The notes under the pieces: generated by a model
What the model saw: the letters and a program-made list of their open reading frames with translations, nothing else
What the model was told of the DNA's origin: nothing
Database searches by the model: none
Assembly (NCBI GenBank): GCA_027493625.1
Contig: JAOSKM010000003.1
Span: forward strand, 973,028 to 1,037,027
Length of the DNA stretch: 64,000 nt
Source: Planctomycetota bacterium
GTDB lineage: Bacteria; Planctomycetota; UBA8742; UBA2392
Reading direction: 5' to 3'
Part shown: piece after piece, positions 1 to 8,558 of the stretch
Position numbering within the stretch: the first letter of the stretch is position 1
How the letters are laid out: each line of letters starts with the position of its first letter
Position numbers and translations under genes: made by a program

Positions 1-2
1 CC

Positions 3-668
3 GATCCCGACCGCCTGCTGCTCTTCCACCTGCTGGCCATCCCCGGCGGCTTCAGCTACGGCGACGACCTGGGCTCCGGAGTGGTGTTCGCCAACCAGCT
101 GCGCACCCGGCTCAAGTCGCAGATCGAGAAGTTCATCGAGTCCGGCAAGCTGATGCTCGGCATCTGCAACGGCTTCCAGGTGCTGCTGCGCGCGGGCCTG
201 CTTACCGGCCGCGACGTGTTCGATGACCCGCCCCGCGCCACCCTGGCCTGGAACCTCAGCGGCCGTTACGAAGACCGCTGGGTGGACCTGCGCATTGTCA
301 GCGAGAAGACCCCCTTCGTGTCGGGGCGCAAGGTGGTGAGCTACCCGGTGGCCCACGCCGAGGGGCGCTTTGTCGCGCCCGATGACGTGCTGGATGAGCT
401 GGAGCAGGACCAGCAGATCGTGTTCCAGTACGTCGATGCGAGCGGCCGACCCACCCAGGACTACCCGGCCAACCCCAACGGGGCCTCGCGCGCTATCGCG
501 GGCATTTGCAGCAAAAGCGGCCAGGTGCTGGGCCTGATGCCCCACCCGGAGCGCAACGTGCGGCCTTTCCATCACCCGGAATGGACCCGCCAGCCCCGCC
601 GTGAAAGAGGGGACGGCTTCGAGCTGTTCCAGAACGCGGTGCGCCGCGCGGGCCAGCTGGTGGGCTGA
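3..668 (+). CDS. purQ: Phosphoribosylformylglycinamidine synthase subunit PurQ (5' end outside window)
   Basis: Glutamine amidotransferase subunit of FGAM synthase, which supplies ammonia to PurL in de novo purine synthesis in the cytoplasm. The frame is open from the left edge and 221 codons are visible. Class I amidotransferase hallmarks are in order: PGGFSYGDDLGSG, which lines the oxyanion region; the nucleophile elbow LGICNGFQVL with the catalytic Cys near position 165; and LMPHPER near position 540, with the catalytic His and Glu. The C-terminus runs about 40 residues past that motif. A small part of the N-terminus is missing because of the window edge. Family assignment is secure; operon partners lie upstream and cannot be seen. 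Confidence 0.95.
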   Translation, partial: DPDRLLLFHLLAIPGGFSYGDDLGSGVVFANQLRTRLKSQIEKFIESGKLMLGICNGFQVLLRAGLLTGRDVFDDPPRATLAWNLSGRYEDRWVDLRIVSEKTPFVSGRKVVSYPVAHAEGRFVAPDDVLDELEQDQQIVFQYVDASGRPTQDYPANPNGASRAIAGICSKSGQVLGLMPHPERNVRPFHHPEWTRQPRRERGDGFELFQNAVRRAGQLVG

Positions 669-707
669 ATTTTCTCCCCCGGTCGCGCCGCGTGGTAGAA
701 TCCCGGC

Positions 708-1190
708 ATGCGCAGCCTCGAGTCACGCATCTACAAGCGCCTGGCACTGTTTGCCTTCCTGGGCCCGATCATCTGCGCGCCTGCCGGCGCATTGGTGGCG
801 GGGCAGGACGGGGCGATGGCCGGCTTGATGCTGCCAATCATGGCGGCCCTGCCGCTGGGCCTGCTGGCCGGCACCGTGCTGGCCGTAACACGCCACGTCT
901 CCCAGCGCCGCGAACTGCGCGCCAACCTGGCATCTCCGGCGGCCTGCCGCACCATGAGCAAGCCTTGCCTGGCGGCTCCTGTCTCGGCCATGGTGCTGTT
1001 CGTGATTTCCGTGCCGCTGCTGGCCCTGGCGACGCAACTGGCGGCCAGGGACGGGTCAGGCTCATGGCCGGGAATCGCAGTGCTCACCGGCCTGGCGTTG
1101 CTGCCGCAGTGGGTGGGCATGCAGCGCATTGGAGATTACCTGCTGGCGCGCCGGGCCTGGCGCGAATGCAGGGCGTCCGCCAGGCCGTGA
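708..1190 (+). CDS. Hypothetical four-helix membrane protein
   Basis: A 160-residue protein of unknown function. Four hydrophobic segments are visible, roughly residues 12-32, 36-60, 88-113 and 120-138, separated by short basic loops such as RHVSQRRELR, so it is an integral inner-membrane protein. It starts at an ATG 39 bases after purQ. A TAGAAT hexamer ends only 6 bases before the ATG, so a leaderless transcript is possible, but this is weak evidence. I recognise no domain. A longer overlapping frame covers this stretch but only becomes protein-like after position 1262, so this shorter frame is the better gene here. Confidence 0.7.
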   Translation: MRSLESRIYKRLALFAFLGPIICAPAGALVAGQDGAMAGLMLPIMAALPLGLLAGTVLAVTRHVSQRRELRANLASPAACRTMSKPCLAAPVSAMVLFVISVPLLALATQLAARDGSGSWPGIAVLTGLALLPQWVGMQRIGDYLLARRAWRECRASARP

Positions 1191-1261
1191 AAATAGGGAC
1201 GCATCGACCGTTCCCGTGTGTTATACTGCTGTCCGGGCGGACTGTTGAAAGGGGTTGCACC

Positions 1262-1834
1262 ATGATGAACCCATGGGATCAGGAACGCACCTGGGAAGAC
1301 AAAGGCGCCCACGCATCGCCCTCTCCCGGCGGCGGCATGTTGTGGCTGATCGCGATCATCATCGCGGTGGTCGGGCTTGCGCTGCTGGCCAAGAACGGCT
1401 TCAACAACGTGGCGTTCATCCCGATCGGCATAAGCCTTTTCTTCATGGTGATGTTCCTGGTCAGCCACCGGCGCGAAGCGCGCCAGCTGGCCTGGAAACG
1501 CGAGGTCGCCCGCATGCAGGAAGCACCCGCGGTCGCCCCGCAGCCCGTGGCCTACGCCCCGCGCCCGGCCGCGCCCGATGCCAACCTGCGCAAGGTGTTC
1601 GACCGTTTCGACGTCAAGGTGATCAGCCACGGCCGCGAGAAGTTCTGGAACGCGCAGCGCATCGCCAGCTTCCTTGACTACGCCCGCGACTACGTGGACA
1701 CCCAGCACGCGAGCGCCCTGCTGGCCGCCAACGAACGCGGCGAGCTGGACCGCCATCTCGACGCCGCCCTGCAGCGCGCCCTGCTGCAGCACGACATCGA
1801 AAGCAAGAACGACAGCATGGAACCGCCGTTCTAG
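1262..1834 (+). CDS. Hypothetical membrane protein with cytosolic C-terminal domain
   Basis: A 190-residue protein of unknown function. I start it at the first of two adjacent ATGs because a GAAAGGGG Shine-Dalgarno-like stretch lies just upstream and the preceding in-frame sequence is not protein-like. Two transmembrane segments are visible, about residues 20-40 and 46-64. A Pro/Ala-rich linker follows, then a soluble, charged, probably helical domain (RKVFDRFDVKVISHGREK, LLAANERGELDRHLDAAL). The gene is followed directly by a dispersed palindrome at 1861-1887 that could act as its terminator. No family is recognised. Confidence 0.7.
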   Translation: MMNPWDQERTWEDKGAHASPSPGGGMLWLIAIIIAVVGLALLAKNGFNNVAFIPIGISLFFMVMFLVSHRREARQLAWKREVARMQEAPAVAPQPVAYAPRPAAPDANLRKVFDRFDVKVISHGREKFWNAQRIASFLDYARDYVDTQHASALLAANERGELDRHLDAALQRALLQHDIESKNDSMEPPF

Positions 1835-1860
1835 ATCCAGGCCAAACCCAAAGCGCGCAA

Positions 1861-1887
1861 GGGACAGGCACCTGTGGTGCCTGTCCC
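1861..1887. repeat. Dispersed palindrome, copy 1
   Basis: A perfect 12-bp inverted repeat (GGGACAGGCACC and its complement) around a TGT loop, directly after the stop of the upstream membrane-protein gene and followed by TTTCG. The same 27-bp sequence recurs exactly at 3034-3060, and a variant with an AA loop at 35181 is split by an insertion sequence. It is therefore a REP-like dispersed element. It may double as a transcription terminator. Confidence 0.85.
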
Positions 1888-2129
1888 TTTCGTGCAGACG
1901 CGATCAGACAGCCAAAGCCCCGGGGTACCGCCCCCGGTGAACCAGCTTGTGTCGCGCCACGGCCATACTGTGGCGTCGACCAGTCCCGCGCGGGCCTGCG
2001 GGTGCTTGCGAGTCCATCCACCTCCGCCCGGCATTTGCAGGCCGGGCTTGGGCAGATTGTCCCCGGCTGTTGCGACTCCCTCCGGAATCCGGAATTTCTC
2101 TTGGCGTTTGCTCGTTGCCATTGTGTTAA
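1888..2129. other. Intergenic region, nothing recognised
   Basis: About 240 bases between the palindrome and the methyltransferase frame. No RNA gene, terminator or convincing promoter can be seen. Because the true start of the methyltransferase is uncertain, the untranslated stretch may extend to about 2200 or beyond. Confidence 0.4.
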
Positions 2130-3026
2130 TTGGCCGCGTTGATTCGGCTGTCGGCGTCCTGCGCGTGCAGGGGCCGGCAGTTGTTCGTTCGGAGACACAG
2201 CGTGTCTGCGCACCGGGATGTCGGACTGCCCCTGGCAGCCGACACCTCTTCGGGACCCACGGAAGCACCCGAAGAGGAACCCTTAAACCTCTACCGCTTC
2301 CCCGCTCTCTACGACACTCTCAAGACCCCCGACCACGAGGACATCACGGCCGTGCGCGCACTGATGCGCCGCTTCGTGGGCGACGGGCCCTGGTCGATCC
2401 TCGACCCGGCCTGCGGGCCCGGCAACTGGCTGCGGCCCTTTGCGCATGAAGCCTCGAGGCTGGCAGGCAACGACAACTGCCCCGAGATGGTCGAATACAC
2501 CCGCGAAACCACGGGCGCCCACACCGTGCTGGGCGACATGTTCGAGCTGGCGTTCGATCAGCCCTTTGACGTGATCCTCGAGGCCAGCGGCGTGACCTCG
2601 CTGCTGCCGGACATCGACACCCTGGCCCGCTGGATCGGCAGCTTCCGCCGCCACCTCAGCAGTCGCGGGGCGGTGGTCCTGATGCTCAACTTCGAGGCGC
2701 CCGTGCCGCCCGAGTTGCCGGCCACCCTGTGGCGCACGCCCTGGCGCGACGTCCCCGGGGGCGAGGCCCGCATCCACTACGAGCTGCTGCGCGACGAGCC
2801 CGAGAACCACAGCCAGCACATCCGCCGCACGGTCGAAACCCGCGGCGGTGACTGGCCCAGGCGCATCGTGGAGAGCTACGATCTGCGGGTCTGGAAGGCC
2901 GAGCACCTGGACGCACTGCGCGGTGTGCCCGGCTTCGAGCTCACGGCCTGCACGGACCCGGCCGAGCCCACGCACCACGGGGCGCAGCCCCAGGGCGAAC
3001 GCCTGCTGGTGTTCAAGCCCGTCTGA
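2130..3026 (+). CDS. Class I SAM-dependent methyltransferase
   Basis: Predicted soluble methyltransferase of unknown substrate. The Rossmann fold begins around NLYRFPALYDTL. Motif I is ILDPACGPGNWLRPFA; motif II acidic residues follow in LAGNDNCPEMVEYTRE; DVILEASGVTSLL and the hydrophobic strand GAVVLMLNFE complete the core, and the C-terminus is ERLLVFKPV. The first about 45 residues before the fold look non-conserved and the frame opens on a TTG, so the true start may be a GTG near 2202 or further in. The gene faces SulP convergently, with a palindrome between them. Confidence 0.75.
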   Translation: MAALIRLSASCACRGRQLFVRRHSVSAHRDVGLPLAADTSSGPTEAPEEEPLNLYRFPALYDTLKTPDHEDITAVRALMRRFVGDGPWSILDPACGPGNWLRPFAHEASRLAGNDNCPEMVEYTRETTGAHTVLGDMFELAFDQPFDVILEASGVTSLLPDIDTLARWIGSFRRHLSSRGAVVLMLNFEAPVPPELPATLWRTPWRDVPGGEARIHYELLRDEPENHSQHIRRTVETRGGDWPRRIVESYDLRVWKAEHLDALRGVPGFELTACTDPAEPTHHGAQPQGERLLVFKPV

Positions 3027-3033
3027 CGACCAG

Positions 3034-3060
3034 GGACAGGCACCTGTGGTGCCTGTCCCT
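3034..3060. repeat. Dispersed palindrome, copy 2 (also possible bidirectional terminator)
   Basis: Identical 27-bp copy of the element at 1861-1887: 12-bp arms GGGACAGGCACC around a TGT loop. It sits between the 3' ends of the convergent methyltransferase and SulP genes, where a hairpin could end transcription from both sides. The exact repetition at two nearby loci marks it as a dispersed element rather than a gene-specific terminator. Confidence 0.85.
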
Positions 3061-3088
3061 TCTTCGTCGCACCGGTTGTCGAGCGCCA

Positions 3089-4836
3089 CTACGGCTTCAG
3101 CGCGCCAACTGCCGCGTCCACGCCGGCGTGGAAGCGCAGGCTGTCGCTCTCGTCCATGTGGGCCTTGTGCAGCACGCCGCGCGGCTGGGCCTGCAGGCCG
3201 GCGATGTGCACCTGCGTGCCCCCCTTTTTCATTTTGTCCAGCAGGCTCTGCAGCGCGACCAGCCCCGTGGCGTCCATGGCCGGCACCGCGTGCATGTCCA
3301 GGATCAGCGCCCGCGTGCTGCCCACGGTGGCGATGCCTTCGATGGCCTTCTGCGCGGCGCCGAAGAACAGCGGCCCCGCGATCTCGTAGATCACCACGCC
3401 GGGCGGCAGGTCCGCGCGCGAAGCGCTTTCCCCGTTGCCGACCATGCGCGAGCCCGAAATCTCCGCCATGCGCCGCATGAACAGCAACGCCGCCAGCACA
3501 ATGCCGACACTGACCGCAATCACCATATCGAACGCCACCGTCAGGCCGAAGCAGACCAGCAGCACCACCACGTCGCTGCGCGGCGCCACCCGCAGCGTGT
3601 GCAGGAAGTGTTTGAGGTCGCTCATGTTCCAAGCCACGATCAGCAGCAGCGCCGCCATGCTGGCCATCGGCAGGTACGCCAGCAGCGGCGCCAGCACCAG
3701 CACCGCCGCCAGCACGAACAGCGCGTGCACCACCGGCGCGATCGGCGAGCGACCGCCGCTGCGGATGCTGGTCGCCGTGCGCGCAATGGCGCCCGTGGCC
3801 GCAAAGCCGCCGAAGAACGGCGCTACCAGGTTGCCCAGCCCCTGGCCCACCAGCTCGGCGTCCGGGTCGTGGCGCGTGCCCGCCATACCGTCGGCCACCA
3901 CGGCCGAAAGCAGCGACTCGATCGCGCCCAGGGCCGCGATCGCCAGCGCGCCGCCGCCCAGGTCGGTAATCAGCCCCCAGCTCAGGCCCAGGGGCTGCCC
4001 GTCGGGGCCCGGCAGGTTCCAGGGCAGCATGGGGATCGGCGGAAGCTGCGGTATGCCCGGCCGCGTCTCGCCCCCAGCACGTAGCTGAAGCGGCTGCCGA
4101 TGGTGGCGACTTCGGCGCCCATGAACGAGGTCAGCGCCAGCGCAGCCAAGGTGCCCAGCAGGATCGCCACCAGCGGCCCCGGGATCTTCTTGGTGATCTT
4201 CGGCCACACAATCAGTACCAGCAGCGTTAAAGCACCCACCGTGGCGTCGGCCCACTGCAGGCTGGGCATGGCGGCCCACAGGTCCGCGATGCGGTTCCAG
4301 TAGTGTTCGCCGCTGCCGGTCACGCTCAGGCCGAGAAAGTCTTTCACCTGCAGCGTCGCGATCACCACCGCGATGCCGGCCGTGAAGCCGGTCGTCACCG
4401 GGTGCGGCACGAACTGGATCAGCCGCCCCATGCGCGCAAAGCCCAGCAGCACCATCACCATGCCCGCCATCAGCGACGCCACGGCCAGGCCGCCCACGCC
4501 GTACTTGGCCGAGATCGGCGCCAGCAGCACCACGAACGCGGCCGTGGGGCCCGAGACATTCAGGCGCGAGCCGCCGGTGACGGCGATCAGGCCGCCGGCG
4601 ATAATCGCGGTATACAGCCCGTGCTGGGGCGGCACGCCTGACGCGATCGCCAGCGCCATGGAGAGCGGCAAAGCGACCACGCCGACCACCAGGCCGGCGA
4701 GGAGGTCTGCACGGAAGTTTTTCCAGCCGTAGCCCTCGCGCAGGGCGGAGCGCAGGCCGACGGCAACCGGGATCGGGCGGGATGGGCCAACGGACGCAGA
4801 GAGCCTGCGCGAGGCGCGTTCTTTCTCGGGTGACAT
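3089..4836 (-). CDS. SulP-family anion (sulfate/bicarbonate) transporter, frameshifted
   Basis: Inner-membrane SLC26/SulP anion transporter. Translation from the ATG at 4836 gives the N-terminal family signature (FRADLLAGLVVGVVALPLSMA, LYTAIIAGGLIAVTGGSRLN, SGPTAAFVVLLAPI) and multiple membrane spans. The other frame gives the second half of the membrane domain and a C-terminal STAS domain (LILDMHAVPAMDATGLVAL). The two halves join exactly at a C5 run (4071-4075, G5 on the coding strand); one more G would restore VLGGETRPGIPQ. The combined length of about 580 residues is normal for the family. I read this as one intact gene with a one-base sequence error, though real inactivation is possible. 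Substrate cannot be told from sequence. Confidence 0.85.
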
Positions 4837-5242
4837 ACTGCGGTGTACCTGAACCTTGGCGGCTGTGCGGAACGCCCGTCAGTCCGTGTGGGGATGCCGC
4901 GTAGCTGGCGCGGCATGGAGCAATGTTAAGCCGGACGAGAACCGGGTACAAGCCCGGGGGGAAGACCCGAATTTTCCGGGCTGCGCAGGGGCACCAGCAT
5001 CGCACAGGAGCGGCAACGGAATCCAGAGCCGGCGGCCTGCGAATGCGGCATCGTCACGTGGCAGTCGCGCGCTGTGCGGGCCGGCCACAACCGGCAAATG
5101 GGGCCTTGCCTGGCTGTGACATGGTTAGCGCAAACTTGGGATTCTCGCTGCGCAGTCACTATCAAATGGTATTAATCATAGCTGGGATTCTGCGGGGTTC
5201 GGGGTGCCCGGGCTCGCCGCGGCGGCGCATGGTTCCTGGACG
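4837..5242. other. Intergenic region upstream of SulP and left of the IS630 element
   Basis: About 400 bases. The SulP promoter should lie in the first hundred or so bases. No open frame with protein-like character, no RNA gene and no clear hairpin are seen. Confidence 0.4.
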
Positions 5243-6440
5243 CCTAGTACGGCGTCAGCTAAGTTTTCCGGCAGTGTGCTGACCTGATCTGCCGATGCAT
5301 GGGTATGTCCCTTTTTGGAGCCTGCCCATGCCTGGTCCTGCACCTGAAGTCACCATTGTACTTTCTGACGCCGAACGCGTCGAGCTTGAGAAGCTGCGCC
5401 GCTCCGGCACCGCCGAGGCCCGGCTTTCCCGCCGCGCCCGCATCGTGCTGCTGGCCGCCGATGGCGAGGCCAACTCGGCCATCTCGCAGAAAGTCGGCCT
5501 TGACCGCGAATGCGTGATCGACTGGCGCCGCCGCTACGCACAAGGCGGCATCATTGCCCTGCACGACAAACCTCGCAGCGGCCGCCCGCCGACCTTTTCC
5601 CCCTCTGCACAAGCACTTGCTGCTGGCCCTGGCCTGCACGCCGCCGTCTGACCACGGCCTGCCGCACACGCACTGGACCGTGCGCCTGCTGGCCTTCATG
5701 GCGTTCTCGCTGGCGTTGCTGCCCTCCATCAGCCACGAGACTGTGCGCGTCTGGCTGGAGGCTGCCGAGATCAAGCCGCACCACTCGCGCTATTGGCTGC
5801 ACAGCCAGGACCCGGACTTTGACGCGAAGATGCAGGACGTGGTGGGCCTGTACCTGCATCCGCCGAAGAACTCCGTGGTGCTGTGTTTTGACGAGAAGAC
5901 CTGCATCCAGGCACTGGAGCGCAGACACCCGGACTGGCCGATGCGGCCGGGATCGCCGCAGCGTCGCGAGTTCGAATACATCCGCCACGGCACCCAGGAC
6001 CTGTTCGCGTCGCTGAACCCGCACACCGGCGAGGTGTGGGCCGAGTGCCGGGACAGGCACAAGGGCGAAGACGTAGCCGAGCATCTGGCGTGGCTGATCA
6101 AGCAGCAGCCCAGGCGCAAGAAGATTCACCTGGTGCGCGACAACCTCAGTGCGCACAACACCGATGCCGTGAAGAAAGTGATTGCCCGGCACCGGGGCCG
6201 CGTGCAGGTGCATGCCACGCCGACCCACGCGAGCTGGCTGAACATGGTGGAGTTATTCTTCGCTGAGGTAAGCCGCAACGTGATCCGGCGCGGGAACTTC
6301 GCGAGCGTGCCCGACCTGCAGCAGAAGCTGCTTGCCTGGGTCGAGTGGCACAACGAGAATGCCAAGCCGTACAAGTGGACCTACACCGGCCAGCCGCTCA
6401 CCAAGTAGCTGCCGGAAGACTTAGCTGACGCCGTACTAGG
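5243..6440 (+). mobile_element. IS630-family insertion sequence, complete ends
   Basis: A 1.2-kb element bounded by 32-bp terminal inverted repeats with one mismatch: left CCTAGTACGGCGTCAGC... at 5243-5274, right complement at 6409-6440. Both ends lie in CTAG, consistent with the TA target duplication typical of IS630/Tc1-mariner elements. It carries a single transposase gene split by a one-base shift. Confidence 0.9.
5328..6408 (+). CDS. IS630-family transposase, +1 frameshift
   Basis: DDE transposase of the IS630/Tc1-mariner superfamily. An N-terminal helix-turn-helix (ARIVLLAADGEANSAISQKV, then VIDWRRRYAQGGIIALHDKP) is in one frame. The catalytic domain is in the next frame: first Asp in VVLCFDEKTCIQAL, second in HLVRDNLSAHNT, Glu in WLNMVELFFAEV. 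The frames join at TTTTCCCCC (5595-5603); removing one C restores GRPPTFSPLHKHLLL. Some IS630 members use programmed frameshifting at such slippery runs, but the frequency of similar shifts in this window makes a sequence error at least as likely. I start at the ATG at 5328, preceded by GGAG, rather than at 5295. Confidence 0.85.
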
Positions 6441-6580
6441 GAACCTGCGATTCCTCGACCGAGGAGGTTCGCACCAGAGCGGCCGTATGGTCGAAGCGCG
6501 ACAAAAGTAGTGGTTGAATTATTAATTTTGATGTGAAATGAGTAGATTACTTGCGTTTTGCTCCTGCATATCGTACTTGT

Positions 6581-6603
6581 CACGAATGATCTTATTATTC
6601 GTG
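6581..6603 (+). promoter_or_regulatory. Hairpin in the 5' leader of repeat protein A
   Basis: Inverted repeat CACGAAT / ATTCGTG around a 9-base AT-rich loop, ending a few bases before the AGGAGAG ribosome-binding site of the gene starting at 6618. Its position suggests it could affect translation or be an operator. This is a structural observation only. Confidence 0.4.
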
Positions 6604-6617
6604 AACAAGGAGAGTGT

Positions 6618-8558
6618 ATGACAAGAATCGCGTTATTGGGGGGGGCGGCCTTGCTGCTCTCGTTCTGCTGCGTTGAGCTTCGCGCACAGACATTTGCTCA
6701 GATAGTTGCCTATCACTTCACCGTAACCTCCAGCACCCCTCCGTCTTTGGCACCTAACAACTATTCCGACATGAAGACCGAGTTGCGTGCGTTTCACCAG
6801 AGCATCATGGCGGCCTCGCTGTCGTCGCCGCAGTCCGACACCAGCTACGCTTCGGCGGTGCCCGAAGTGCGCTGGGTGCTGGGTAACGGATTCCTGCATC
6901 CTTTCTTCGGCAGCCAGGACAACTCCATCCTGATCGTTACCAGCAACGACAGCACCGCCGTCAACACACCCGGCGGCGACGCCTCGGCCCTGATCTTCAA
7001 CTCCACCTGCGCCGCCTATGTGCTGGCGGGCAACGGCTACAGCCTCAGCACCGGCAGCGTCGGAGGCGAGGCGACCGCCTCTGACCAGGGCAGTACCGGC
7101 GGAAAAGTAGAGACCTTCTCGGGCGACAGTTTCGGCTCTGGGCACCCAGGTGCTTACTCGTACGCCGAGTCCTACAACGGCGCGGCAACGGCCCACGGCG
7201 GCATCGGCTACGATGACGACGGCGGCAACGCGGAAGCCGTGGCGGACGTCAAAGCGGTGGCGAACGGCGGGGACAGCTACGCCACGGGCGGGGTGGGCGG
7301 CCGTGCAGATGCGGATTCTGCCGGCGGCGACGCACAGGCGTATGGCGGCGGCGGCTTCGGTGGATCTGGAATCGGGGGAGATGCCGTGGCCACCTGCGTC
7401 AATGGCAACACGCTCGCGGCAGGCGGCGATGGCGAGGATGCCGGCGGCTACGCTGATGCGGGCGGCCCGCTGGGCTGCGACGGGTATGCCGTTGCTGTCG
7501 GCGGGACAGCCGGCGCCGGCGGAACGGGCGGATACGCTGTGGCGCACAGCGCCGGTGATGACGCCTTTGCTACCGGCGGTGACGCGGGCAGCGGCGGCAA
7601 CGGCGGCGATGCGACAGCCATAGCTGACGCCGGTAACGGGGAAGCCTACGGAGGGCATTCAAGCGGCGCGGGGTCATCCGGCGGGGCGGCCGAGGTGGAT
7701 GCCGCCGATACCGGCTACGCCGTGGGCGGCGACGGCGACGAACAGGGCGGCTACGCCCTTGTGTTCAGCAGCGGTGACGCCGAGGCTCGCGGCGGTGATG
7801 CCGTAGGCAGCAGCGGCATCGGCGGCGAGGGTTATGCGGACAGCGCCAATGGCGACGCGACGGGCTACGGCGGTTTCAGCGGCACGACGACCGTTCCCGG
7901 CGGCGGGACGTACTACGGCGGCCAGGGCCACGCCTACGCGGGCAACGGTGAGGCCCGCGCTTTTGGCGGCGACGGCGACTACTTCGGGGGCAAGGCCACG
8001 GCGTCGGGCGATGGCTACACCTGGGCGCGTGGCGGCGAAGGCGCGCGCGAAGCCGGGGGTGACGCGTGGGCGATCAGCGCTGGTGGTGTTGCGTTGGCCG
8101 AGGGCGGTGATGGGGAAATCTACGGCGGCAACGCGAGCGCGGAAGGCGACGGGCTGACGATCGCGCAGGGCGGCGAAACTACCGGGAGCTACGGCGGCCT
8201 CGGCGGCAGCGCGGACGCGCTCAGCCACTCCGGCGACGCCCAGGCCGAAGGCGGAAGCTGCGCGGCCACAACCGGCTCAACCGGCGGCGAAGCCGTCGCG
8301 GACGCCTCAGCCGCAGGTTATGCGACTGCCACAGGTGGTGATGGCGTTCTCGGCGGCGAGGCTTACGCGTACGCCCTATACGACGCAGACGCCAATGGCG
8401 GATATGGCAAGGTCGACGAAAGTGAAGGAGGGTACGCGTTTGCTCGGCACTTATACTTGGCGGAGCTGCAGCGACCGCTCGTGGAGGTGATGGCATCGTC
8501 GGCGGAACGCTTGGGAAACCTGGCGACGCACGACGGTTTGGTCCCACCAGCCGCATGA
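6618..8558 (+). CDS. Exported Gly/Asp/Ala-repeat protein (A, first copy)
   Basis: A 646-residue exported low-complexity protein. The ATG at 6618 follows AGGAGAG and starts a clear signal peptide (MTRIALLGGAALLLSFCC, likely cleaved after LRA). After a globular segment of about 130 residues comes a long array of short degenerate repeats with GG[DE]A and GGxGG turns alternating with YA, VA and TA steps, for example TGGDAGSGGNGGDATA, suggesting a beta-roll or other extended extracellular structure. From 7851 onward the DNA repeats at 10191. The last about 50 residues differ from the second copy because of small indels, so the natural C-terminus is probably the IDIWN ending of the downstream copy. 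No enzyme motif is seen; a surface or matrix role is a guess. Confidence 0.75.
   Translation: MTRIALLGGAALLLSFCCVELRAQTFAQIVAYHFTVTSSTPPSLAPNNYSDMKTELRAFHQSIMAASLSSPQSDTSYASAVPEVRWVLGNGFLHPFFGSQDNSILIVTSNDSTAVNTPGGDASALIFNSTCAAYVLAGNGYSLSTGSVGGEATASDQGSTGGKVETFSGDSFGSGHPGAYSYAESYNGAATAHGGIGYDDDGGNAEAVADVKAVANGGDSYATGGVGGRADADSAGGDAQAYGGGGFGGSGIGGDAVATCVNGNTLAAGGDGEDAGGYADAGGPLGCDGYAVAVGGTAGAGGTGGYAVAHSAGDDAFATGGDAGSGGNGGDATAIADAGNGEAYGGHSSGAGSSGGAAEVDAADTGYAVGGDGDEQGGYALVFSSGDAEARGGDAVGSSGIGGEGYADSANGDATGYGGFSGTTTVPGGGTYYGGQGHAYAGNGEARAFGGDGDYFGGKATASGDGYTWARGGEGAREAGGDAWAISAGGVALAEGGDGEIYGGNASAEGDGLTIAQGGETTGSYGGLGGSADALSHSGDAQAEGGSCAATTGSTGGEAVADASAAGYATATGGDGVLGGEAYAYALYDADANGGYGKVDESEGGYAFARHLYLAELQRPLVEVMASSAERLGNLATHDGLVPPAA

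Noticed and set aside
692..1261. N-terminal extension of the membrane protein at 1262
   Set aside because: The in-frame translation is Pro/Gly/Arg-rich shadow sequence over the better gene at 708-1190; a good ribosome-binding site precedes 1262.
5595..5603. Programmed ribosomal frameshift in the IS630 transposase
   Set aside because: Possible for the family, but the many similar homopolymer shifts in ordinary genes here make a sequence error the simpler reading; not claimed.
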